A DNA stretch of 64,000 nucleotides, taken from positions 496,001-560,000 of the forward strand of contig SNVD02014757.1 of NCBI GenBank assembly GCA_013180625.2. The letters run 5' to 3'. Both the position numbers and the translations under genes were made by a program. Under the pieces are notes generated by a model. It made no database searches and had not been told where the DNA came from. It was given only the letters and a program-made list of their open reading frames with translations. Position 1 is the stretch's first letter; each line of letters begins with the position of its first letter. Source of the stretch: Boswellia sacra. Its lineage: Eukaryota; Streptophyta; Magnoliopsida; Sapindales; Burseraceae. This document shows, piece after piece, positions 1 to 10,300 of this stretch.

Positions 1-226
1 TGGTAGGAACAAAAGGTCCTTCCAAAACAATAGACCACAAATCATAATCAAAAGATTTCAAGAAAATACTCATTCTAGTTTTCCAATAAGAGTAATTACT
101 TCCATTAAAAAATGGAGGTCTAGAGATAGAAAGTCCCTCAACATATGAAGTTGAATTAAAAGTTGCCATAGCTCAAAAATCGATTAAGATTTAAAAAAAA
201 TTGAGCAACCTTGCTCTGATACCACT
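1..226 (-). mobile_element. Ty1/copia element, gag start and primer-binding site (truncated by window edge)
   Basis: Read on the minus strand, an open frame starts near 170 with MATFNSTSYVEG and continues through PPFFNGSNYSYWKTRM to the window edge. This is the N-terminus of a plant copia gag (the DUF4219/UBN2 type start that precedes the capsid domain). Upstream of it, at 213-224, the minus strand reads TGGTATCAGAGC, the usual primer-binding site complementary to initiator tRNA-Met, two bases from the LTR that begins at 227. The rest of the element (protease, integrase, RT) lies outside the window to the left, so intactness cannot be judged. The visible 57 codons have no stop. Confidence 0.85.
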
Positions 227-540
227 TGTTGACCCAGGTATGGCAACCCAAGAGGGGGGGTGAATTGGGTTTTTATTTATCAAAACGGATTTAGAAAACT
301 TTTCCTGAAAATCAAAATTATTTAACTCTTTCTTTAAGAATAAAGGTGAAGAAGATGAAAATAGAATGCAATCAAGAGAATAGAAATGAAGAACAATCAC
401 AAGTTCAAGTTAATGTAAAGAGATAGGGATCGAGAGAGTGCAAGCTCAATTTACGTGGTTTGGCAAACCTTGCCTACGTCCACGGGCTCCTAGCTCCACG
501 AGCTAAGCTTTCCACTAAGTTGTAGAAATCTTTACAACTT

Positions 541-825
541 ACTTGATGAGCAACCTCACCAACACTTTTTCTTCCAACTCTTGATAACACCACACCAAGA
601 GTTCTTCTTGATGAACAACCTCACCAAGGCAACTTCCTTCAACCCTTGATAACACCACACCAAGAGTTCTTCTTGATGAACAACCTCACCAAGGCAACTT
701 TTCTCAACTCTTGATAACACCACACCAAGAGTTCTTCTTGATGAACATCCTCACCAAGGCAACTTTCTTCAACTCTTGATAACACCACACCAAGAGTTCT
801 TCTTGATGAACAACTTCACCAAGGA
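541..825. repeat. 65-bp tandem repeat, about 4.3 copies, inside the LTR
   Basis: The unit containing GTTCTTCTTGATGAACAACC and a following CTTGATAACACCACACCAAG recurs with a constant 65-bp period. The GTTCTTCT anchor is found at 601, 666, 731 and 796, with an older, more diverged copy upstream at 541. Copies differ at only a few positions, so the array is young or homogenised. No coding potential is evident. Confidence 0.9.
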
Positions 826-1138
826 AAGAGTTCTCTCAAGGATAACTTTTATCCTTTACAAGAAGATCTCACTCTTACCACAATACAAGAACAAAGAAAA
901 TTCTTACAACAAAAGTACAACTCTCTTCAAAGAGTAGATAAAGAATATAAAAGCTCTCTAAACTTGATATTTCTCTTTTTTTTTTTGCTTGATAGATGCT
1001 TCTCTTTTCTTGTTGAATGCATGGGAGAATGGCTCCTTTTATAGGCAAATGAGATGAACTTAATCAAGTGAAGACACCATCTCCAAATTTTCTGCCCACT
1101 ATAAAAACCGTAATCTTGTCTGCCATTTTTGTCAATGT

Positions 1139-1840
1139 TCCGTTTGAAATTTGAAAATCTGCAAAACATAAAAGATCTGCACATTTGAATAAGCTTTCCA
1201 ACGCATCAAGAATCAAGTCATTTGGATATCTGTAACTCAAGATATGGCCAAAACACCATTCGGTGCTCATGTGACTTGATTTTTCTTTCTTGTGTCAGTC
1301 CATCAAATTGAATGATAATTCTGTCAGCCTTCCGTTTGAAATTTGAATTTCTTAAAAACATAAAAGATCTGCATATTTGAATAAGCTTTCCAAAACATTA
1401 AGAATCAAAGCATTTGGATATCTCTATCTTAAGATATGGCCAAAACACCATTCGGTGCTCATGTGAGTTGATTTTTCTTCTTTGTGTCAGTCCACCGAAT
1501 TGCATGTCAATTATGTCGGCCTTCCATTTGAAATTTGAATTTTTCAAAACATATGAAATGTTCTTCATTAAGTCATCTTTCCAATGCCGCAAGAATCAAG
1601 TCATTTTGATTTTTCTAGCTCAAGATATGTCCAAAGGAGTATTCGGTGCTCATGTCAGCTGCTTCCATTTGTCTTTCAACTTGCATGATGATTTGGACAA
1701 TCTTGCACTTGAAATTTGAATTTCATTAAAACATATGAAATGTTATAAATTGAGTAAGCTTTCCAAAGGCTCAAGAATCACATCATTTGGATATTTGTAG
1801 AGATATATATGACCAATTGATTGAACATTGCTCATGTGTC
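1139..1840. repeat. About 185-190 bp diverged tandem repeat, 4 copies, inside the LTR
   Basis: Four consecutive copies share a core TTGAAATTTGAA followed by AACATA, AAGCTTTCCAA, AAGAATCAA, CATTTGGATAT and CGGTGCTCATGT. They begin near 1139, 1330, 1520 and 1703. They are much more diverged than the neighbouring 65-bp array, so the duplication is older. Confidence 0.85.
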
Positions 1841-2053
1841 ACATTCCTTGAGTCAATCCTTGTTCTTAAACTTTGGTGCCTTTAACATGTAGTCTTCTCC
1901 TTAGCTTCAACACTTCATTTTAATAAGCCTCTTCTTGATTTTAAAATTATTTCAATGATCTTACTCTTGCACATAAATAAACATGTTAGTAAATCTCAAT
2001 TAATCAATGTGTATTGTTATCATCAAAATTATCATGTAGCCTTAGGGCTAACA

Positions 2054-2705
2054 TTATTGGCAGTTTGTTATACCTCACAACAAGCAGACCAGACTTGTGC
2101 TTTAGTGTAGGACTTTGTGCATGATTTCAAACAAATCCCAAAGAATCACATCTGTCAGCGGCTAAAAGAATCATCAGGTATGTACATGGAACCCATGATT
2201 ATGGTATATGGTTTTCTAAAGATACAATGATTATCTTGCAGGGTTTAATGATGCTGATTGGGCAGGAAATGCAGATGATAGAAAAAGCATATGAGGAGGG
2301 TGTTTTTATCTTGGTACTAACTTAGTTTCATGGTACAACAGAAAGTGGAATTCTATTTCTTTGTCTACTGCTAAAGCCGAATACATAGCAATAAGGAGTT
2401 GTTACACACAACTATTATGGATGAAGTAAATGTTGAGTAATTATGGTATTGAACAAAAGCCTATAACTGTGTTTTGTGATAATACTAGTGCTATAAATAT
2501 TTTCAAAAATCCTGTTCAACATTCTAGAACAAAACACATGACATAAGATACCATTTTATAAGGAAACTTGTAGAGTCTAAAGTGATACACATTGAACACA
2601 TCTCCACTGATAGACAATTGGCTGACTTGTTCACTCAGATATTGGATACAATAAGATTTGAAAATCTAAGAAAGGCCTTAGGCATCTGTCAGTTTTCTGA
2701 ATAAA
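2054..2705 (+). pseudogene. Degenerate SIRE-like copia pol: RT end and RNase H
   Basis: Translation of the plus strand gives SLLYLTTSRPDLCFSVGLCA, then KESHLSAAKRIIRYVHGT, DADWAGNADDRKS, GGCFYLGTNLVSW, SLSTAKAEYIA, CDNTSAINIFKNPVQHSRTK and ISTDRQLADLF-like text. These are the C-terminal RT and RNase H segments of Ty1/copia elements of the SIRE/Maximus group. The frame contains stops (for example after CA and after DDRKS) and frameshifts, so it is non-functional. The 5' portion is separated from it by the minus-strand LTR insertion ending at 2053. Confidence 0.88.
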
Positions 2706-4323
2706 CACTGCTTACTATTATGTTATTTATATCTGTAATATCATAAGTTTTCTTATAATTAAGCATGTGTGAGCTGTGATATAAAACTGTGTGATTGCTA
2801 TGATATTGGTTGAAAATATATAAATAAATAAAAGGATACAGAGAGGGCTACCAATATATAATGTGTGAAAGCCATCATTGAAAGTAACCTTAGGGTATCT
2901 AAGAAATATGTTGAGGTCACCCACTCATATGAAAAGGGCTACCTCTATATTGTGTGAAAGCTACTGTATTCATAATCCAAAGTGATTAATTCAAAATATG
3001 TCAAAATAATATTTTTGACATCGAAATTGATTAAAAAATAAAAGAAAAATAGCTTTCATGTGAAGATATCAAACAGCTCTGAAATATGCTTTCTTAGAAT
3101 GATTCAAATGATGTCCAGTTATTGTTGTTATATTGTTTTTAACTGTTTTTATTACGTTTTTTATAACAAACGATGTTCTGTGTGCCAATCTGAAATTTGA
3201 TTATTCTTGTGTGTCCATGTATCAAAAATGACATGTCAGCATTATTGAATTGTGGGGGAGAAAATTCAGTGGCGGGAATCATAACTCTATTAGAATTTCT
3301 TATTCTAATGAAAATCAAATTTTGAATTCTTATTCATTAATTACAGTTATTAAGCAGTTTTGGAAAGGGAATGAAAATTAAATTTTGTTGAAAACAAAAT
3401 TTTTAAATTACGTCAAAGTATATTATGATATTAGTTAGGGCTTTTCCTGTTCATTCCATACCTATTCAACAGTTTCTCCATTATCCCTCGTCTTGCTTCT
3501 CTCTCTGTTCTGAGAAATTTGTGCAGACCAGAAAACCCTAACAATAGCGACCACACTTGATTCTTCAAAAACCACTAGTTCTTCATCTTCTCAAAGCGAC
3601 TGTAGTTACAACAGGAGCGATAGCGTACCATCATCTCAGTCGCAATAACCACATGTAAAGATCGCGATTGATCCTGCTATGAGCGAAGATGAGTTAGTTC
3701 CAGTGAAGAAGATGAAAGACAAAGTAAAACTGAAGTACAACAAATTTCTCACAGCAGCCGTCAAGTAGAAATTCTTGAAGTACACTTCGAAGAGGAAGTT
3801 ACAGATGGAATGACCTGCCAAGCTTACCGACTTCAACAACTATGGTTTGAGTGATCTTCTTGAGTCTATATATTGAACTCGTAAAGTAAATAATTTTCTA
3901 CCCCCTGTGAAGTCTTTAATTCAAGAATTCTATGCCAATATCTCTACTGCTATTGATGATCTAAAAAGCTTATCACAAGGATTATTGTAGAGGAAAGTTT
4001 GTGAAATTCTCTCCGAATGTCATAAACACATTCTTGGATATTCCAATAGGCAGTTTGCACTCTTTAGATGAGAATTTTAATATGCATGTTGTAATTAAGG
4101 AATTGACTAGTAGAGAAGACATTGATTAGAACCCAAGGGATGGTATTGATCAGCAATATCTTAGAAAGAAGTATAGGGTGATGCATAAGATTGCACAATT
4201 CAACTGGCTTCCCTCTTCACACTAAAATCAAGTTCTGGAAGACAGAGTGATTTTTCATGTGTGATTTTTCTTTGATCAGAAACAGTTTAGTGTTTTCATC
4301 ACAAGTTGCCAAAAAGGGGAGAT
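2706..4323 (+). pseudogene. SIRE-like 3' region: extra ORF remnant and polypurine tract
   Basis: Between pol and the 3' LTR lies about 1.6 kb of non-pol sequence. The first part (to about 3600) is AT-rich and leader-like. From about 3660 there are blocks of coding-like text with stops and frame changes, including VKSLIQEFYANISTAIDD and then, in another frame, RGKFVKFSPNVINTFLDIP. This FYAN...RGK.V.FSP..IN pattern matches the putative plant transposon protein domain often found in extra ORFs of plant retroelements (my recollection: Pfam PF20167). Just before the LTR, AAAAAGGGGAGAT at 4313-4323 is a good polypurine tract. Confidence 0.7.
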
Positions 4324-5271
4324 TGTTGGTGTCAACATGCATATGCCATGCACATGTTATTTTTGTACAACTTGTGATAAAACTAGAATATCATGTTAAT
4401 TCCTATTTTACTGTTTCTAGAAGAATATTATAGGAAGTATTTGGTTTACAATAAATATCTTCTTAGATTAGGATATTGTTTCTTGTACCCTAATTAAAAT
4501 AGGAGAATATTTATTTGTGTCCTAATTCCTTTAGAAGTTTAATTATATCTATTCCTATTATATTTCTCCTTATCATAATATGATTTTGATTATAATTTTT
4601 ACAGGATTCTAAGGAATTTTCGTCCAGACCTCCTACTATATATACAAAGTTATTTTTACATAACTCAGAGTGTGTTGATTAGTCGGTTGGTTGTGGGAGT
4701 TCATGTCACGGCATTCCAAGGATTAAGAGAAGAGCTTCAACCTAAATAGGAATGTCTCTTTGATTAGATTTTATGAGTGTTTTATTCATGTATGAGAGGT
4801 TGTATTCGTACATGATTTGTTGATTAGGTCTGTGTGAGTTAGTAGACACTTGAGAGAACTTGCGAGTTAAGTATTTATGTAATTCAGCATTAGACATCGT
4901 TGTTATGTATAACTTAACAGTGTGTTGTTAAGTTATCTGTGACAGAGAGTGGGCAGTGTCACTAGAGTTTAAGATCTTGGCGAGATTTTGTTTTACAAAG
5001 ATTAGGTCCGTGTGTGAGAGTGAGTCAGCACTGTAAACGATCCTAAAGATTGTACAAACAAGAACTTAGTGAATTACAGCTCTGTAGCTGTCCGTGGATG
5101 TAGGTTTTATAATCGAACCACGTAAAATCCTCCTGTGTTGATTTACGTTACAGTTTACTGTTATATTTCTTGTAACTGCATACTTCCAAAACTTACAGTA
5201 GTTTTTATTAAGATTAACATAATTTCTCAATTGAGGTAGTTAAAAACATTTTCAATTAGCTCTGTATAACA
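4324..5271 (+). mobile_element. 3' LTR of the SIRE-like element
   Basis: The block starts TGTTGGTGTC immediately after the polypurine tract. Its right end is placed at ...CTGTATAACA (5271), the best AACA end at a sensible length of about 950 bp. It contains a promoter-like TATATATACAAAG near 4639. No second copy of this LTR is in the window, so the right boundary is tentative. Confidence 0.65.
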
Positions 5272-6780
5272 TGACATAAATTATATGTCATAATTACAAC
5301 TAATTTATAATTTTTATGCTATTTATATTTGTTGTTAAATATTAAATTTATATTTATAGTAAGTTTAAATTAACATAATATACTAATTTGTATTACTAGT
5401 AACAATATTATTTTTAAGTGGTAATACAATCCACCAATTACATTATGTCTTAATTGAACAAAAAAATATTTTTAAATGTATATGACAATAATATATGTAT
5501 CTATGTAATTATAATGTAGCGAAATTTGAAAACGTTAAACTATTTCTTTTTAGTAACTATGAATATTTATTTAGATTTATATTAAAAGATTTTGAAAAAA
5601 AATTACTTCAGATTTATAATAAGATATTTTAATGAAAAGTTTATAAATTTTTTTTTTATGTTATAGAGTGGTAATTTTAGCAATTAATTTAGCTTTATTA
5701 TAGCTTACAAGTGTAGTCATAAATAAGAGTTAGTATAATGAATTAAGCTCTTTACAAAATTATGTTACAATTTTTTTTATAATAAACATTATGAAATTCC
5801 AAAACTCCGCATGTTTTGTATTTTTAAATAGCATTTTATCTTGTTTCACGGGCCTGACTTTTTGAATTTACTGTTTCCTAGTTTTGTTTTTTTCCTGAGG
5901 ATGTTGATTCTTCTAAAATTTCCTCATTCTACACTCTAAATGAATATTTTGAATCCATACATCAAAATCTAGTCACATTGAAGTATAGTTACAGGTGTTT
6001 ATCCTGATTGACATTGTCGATATTGAATAATCTTTTTGCATGTTCGATAGATGAATTTAAGAAGGCTCCTAGGTATTTTAATTTTCTTGACATATAATTT
6101 TAATTTTTAAATTTGTAATTGTAAGTTTTCATTTCATTGTCATGTTATTCTAGTTTAATTAGATTCATTAAATTGACATATTTGAATTACTTTTTTATGA
6201 ACATTAATTATTCGATAAAATGTCAAATTATATACTAATTAATAGTTTATTATATTTTTTATTATTTTGTAAAGACATGAAAGCTTTGTAATGATATTAT
6301 AAAACCAGTCAAACTGGTTACCCTATTTTAGTTTATTATAATATAAAATAATTAAATTGCAAATAGGACCTCCTAGTAATTTTAATTTTTATTTATACTC
6401 TAAAAAATAGAAAGTATCAATACATGGGATGTATTGTAGCTAATCCTATTTTAGAATACTTTTCACATTGGAATGAAAAAAAAGGGTAAATTTAGAAGAT
6501 ATATTAAAGGTAAAATTTGTGTGAGATTTGCACAAGACCAAACTGTAAAGATCTCATTGAACTTGAATGGTCGGAAATCAGAATCACCAAATGTACGTGA
6601 CCAAATAAGAAGACACAGCATCGAGCAACCACCCCACGACACAATGCCATCAAGGTACCACTAAATTCCAAACGGCGCCGTTCTTACTACGCAAACAGTC
6701 TTCATTGCAGAACACATCCCACGCGCATTTTCCCTACGCGCCATCCATCGACAGACGCAATCCTCCAGAGAATCGCGGCA
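5272..6780. other. AT-rich intergenic stretch, no gene recognised
   Basis: Very AT-rich sequence with many short A and T runs. The longest open frame (63 codons at 6473) is low-complexity, resembles nothing I know and is not reported as a gene. GC content rises from about 6660, just ahead of the CW gene promoter. Confidence 0.6.
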
Positions 6781-6786
6781 GCACGC

Positions 6787-6796
6787 TATATAAAAA
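6787..6796 (+). promoter_or_regulatory. TATA box of the CW zinc-finger gene
   Basis: TATATAAAAA lies in a locally GC-richer context (GCACGC before, CCGGTCTCTCC after). It would give a start near 6820 and a leader of about 540 bases before the ATG at 7366. The leader is purine-rich and contains short upstream ATGs, so it may be regulated at translation or contain a leader intron I cannot place. Confidence 0.55.
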
Positions 6797-7365
6797 TTCC
6801 GGTCTCTCCCTAGGGAAAGAAATCAAGAAGCGAACATAAGAAAACACGTAAAAGGAAACAACAAGTTAAAAAAAAAATCAAATAAATAATTAATTATTAA
6901 TAAACCTAGCCAGCCAAAAACGCCCCGAAAGAATTAGAGACGAAAACAATAAGAAGCACGGCTCTTTTGTGTGCTGTTAGTTACGCAGACAAAATTGCAG
7001 CCGAAAGTGAAAAATTCAAAACTGATTCTCGCCCATCAGAGCGGTTTAAACTGGAGGGGGCACTGATCGAGTGTTCAATTCATTCTTCACTGTCTGATCA
7101 TTAGACAGGGTTTGAAAGAGGAGCATAAAGTATAAAATAAATAATTCATTTGACCACTTTCAAAATTTCTGTCATTCATAAGCTTTCAATGACGGTTTTG
7201 ATTTGAGGACTTGAAAGTTGTTTTGGGGTGATTTTTTTTTTTTTTTTTGGGTTCGTTTTCCTTGGATGATAATGATTTTGGAATTTAGAAAAGTTAGAGG
7301 GTTAGGGCTTTGGGTTTGGTGGTGATGTTGGAGTTAAAATTAATATTTAATAATTGGGTGTGAAG

Positions 7366-10300
7366 ATGGAAGAGAATTTAGAGCTTGAAGAAGGAGAGGC
7401 TCACTGTAACCAGGGTGATGAAGACCACATTGACCCTGACACTGATTTCTCTTACATTGTAAGGGTTTGTTAGTTTTACTGTTTCGAATGATTTTTTTCT
7501 CTGTTTGAGTTTTTTTTAATAAATATATTTAGAATTATTAAGACTTAAATAGTAATCGGGATGAATGTGTATTTCTATGCAATGTGTTGGTTGGTTCGAG
7601 GCTGTAAGTATCAGAATTGCAATGGTATGAACTTATTGGTTGTCTGGTTAATAAAGAGTTATGAGAAAACAAACAAAACATATTTCCTTTTGATTTTGGT
7701 GATTGGAATTTCTCTTCTATGGCGACTGAAAATACAAAAGCTGCAGTTAGAGAGTTGAATTGTCCATATATGGGCAGAAAACGAGTACTAATATGGAGTT
7801 TAGGATCATTGTACTACGTTTGCTTTGCCTTTTTTTTTTTTAAAACTAAGTGGGGGATGCAATTGAAAGCTTTTTGAAGCTGTCTTTGCATGTTTATCTT
7901 CTAAATAATTTAGTTGTCATTGCACTTTAATGAAATGATATCAGTATTTTTACTATGCACAGTGTTTATTGACAGAAAATGTAGCATTTTTTTAAAACTT
8001 TTTTGTTATCAGTTAGATATTTTCACTGAAGATAGTGATTTACTTATTCCAGAAAATTTCATCATTTATAGCTAGGATATTGACAGGCACTTGGTCTCCA
8101 TTGCAGCCTGGTAATTATTTACTCGTTGTTTGGTTTCGGAAAAAAAAAAAAGGCAAAGAAGGCAGTCAATAATAGAGTTGAATTGACATCCGATACTATG
8201 TGTTAAAACTAATTTTTGTATTTATTTATTGACTGATTGAATTTCCTTCAGAATGCTGGCAAGGGATAGGCCTAACTGTTGTTCTTTAGCTGGTTATGCA
8301 ATGCTTGGTGATTGACTTTTATTTCGTTTAGTGTCTCTGACTCTGTATATGTATTTCTTGAAGGATGAAAAGGTTCAAAAATTTTTGGGCCATCATAGAG
8401 AAGATTTTGAAGGGGAAGTTTCTGCAGCGAAATTGGGTAAGTAGCATGTGGTGGAAAATTCCAGTAAGAAAAAGTAAAGTAAGCACGATATTTCTATATT
8501 GGAATGATGGTATAAGATTTTAATCATTTTGGCAGGGCCAATGTATGGTGGGTATGGCTCATTTTTACCTTCATATGACCGTTGTCTCTCTTCCCAGTCA
8601 CGTTCAAAAACTTTGGAAAGAGATTCCACCATAGCAATATCTCGTTATAGTTTATTGATGGAGGTATAAAAAATTTTCTTTTGTTTTTTTGACATATACT
8701 GGGAAGCAAGTATAGCGAACTGACAATATATAGCTTGGGAAATTGTAGTTTACTCTAGATTGTGGGTTATGTTACCATGCAGGGTACATTCCAAGATTTA
8801 AAGCCTACATTAAGTGCACCTCCCTCTTCAAGGCTTGGAACTTCTTCCTGCAGTGACCAGGTATTGCAGAGTGCAGGTGGGCTCTCTAGGGGTACTTCTA
8901 TGAAGCATGATTTGCACTTATCTTCTGCTGAAGCTGCCAAGAAGTTTAAGATGAAGGATGGAAGTTCAAACAAATCTGGCAATCTTACTAGTCAAAGAAC
9001 ACTGAGGTTTCGAATAAAATTGAGTTCTGATAAGATTGTTCAAAAAATGAAGCGATATTTAGTGGTCTAGGGCTTGTGAACTCTCCTTCTTCATCTTTGG
9101 GGAACAGCGCTGAGGAAAGTGGAGGACCAAATTTTGTATTTCAAGAAACTGCTGATGAATCTCCCACTAGCATTCTTCAGGTAGAGGATTTTGTGTGTAT
9201 TCATGTATTCTGTTTTGTTATCACTAGTTGAACATGTGCGTAACTGATGGTGTTCTTGTCTTAAAAAGGTCATGACTTCCTTCCCAGTCCCTGAGGGTTT
9301 GCTGATTTCACCACTTCATGACAGTTTGCTCTGCTTGATAAGGAAGGAGAGGCTTTATAGAGACTGGGAATCTGTGCCTTCTCTCAATGGCTGTCAAGAA
9401 AATTCTCCCTTGTTAGCAGATGAGTCAAATCCGAATATGGGCACTAGGAAAATGTTAATCGAAAAGAATGAAAGGCTACTAGAATTAAAGCATAGCACTC
9501 GTATGAAGTATGAGAGTGACATGGCTTCTCCTCTGAAGAAAGAATTAAAAATTGAGACCCCAGGTAGCAAGGACATAAATTCTAATGGCTTGAGACATAA
9601 ACCTCCACCAAATTCAGTTTGTCTTATTGGCTTTGTGAAAGGCAGCGGTAGAGCATCTGAAGTCTCTGTGGAGACTGATAGGGATAGGGTGGAGAATAGA
9701 GTATTTTCATCCAATATAGTAATGGATGACTCGTTAGAGTCATCTGCCCCGGAAATTGGTAAGAGTCAGAGGCAGAATGTTAATAGTAGTTTGGTGGAGA
9801 AGGTATGGGAACAAGGAGGGATGAATTCGTGTGATGTTGTTTCAGGTCTCCTTGGCAACAATGGCAGGCATAGCGGCAACAAAGCATCTGTTCCTTTAAA
9901 ATCTCATTCTGGTGGATCCAAATGTAATGGAGTTTCATTAGCTCCTTCCAAACAGAAGGTTGGTAAGAGACCTCCAATTCATGTACTAGATGAAATTGTC
10001 GAGTTTAATAGAAGAGCAAAGCTACCCTTTAAAGGTAAGATGTCAAAGGGTAACCAGAGTAGAGTGGAAGTTGGTTCTCCGTTTGCAAAGGAAAGCTTGA
10101 GGGATTGTGCAGCTATAGCACCAAAAGCTACAAGTTCTAGTTATGATGCTTCTACACAGAAAAGTAAGATGCGTAAGTCAAAATCACAGAAAGATGGCAA
10201 TAAGGCCAGGGAGATCCATAAAGATTCCTTGGAGAGAAATTTGGAACAGAAAAATAATTCATTGAAGAGTATGTCTAGTGATTGGCCGAAGGACTCTGGC

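Larger units (their letters stand above)
227..2053 (-). mobile_element. 5' LTR (about 1.83 kb) of the minus-strand copia element
   Basis: On the minus strand this block begins TGTTAGCCC at 2053 and ends GGTCAACA at 227, the TGTT...AACA ends expected of an LTR, and it directly abuts the primer-binding site. It is unusually long for a copia LTR because it contains two internal repeat families (541-825 and 1139-1840, listed separately). The right boundary falls exactly where coding similarity to a plus-strand SIRE-like pol begins, so this element inserted into that one. The target-site duplication cannot be confirmed because the other end is outside the window. Confidence 0.82.

Noticed and set aside
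6473..6664. 63-codon ORF just upstream of the CW gene promoter
   Set aside because: Basic, low-complexity start, no known motif, lies before the TATA box; no evidence of expression.
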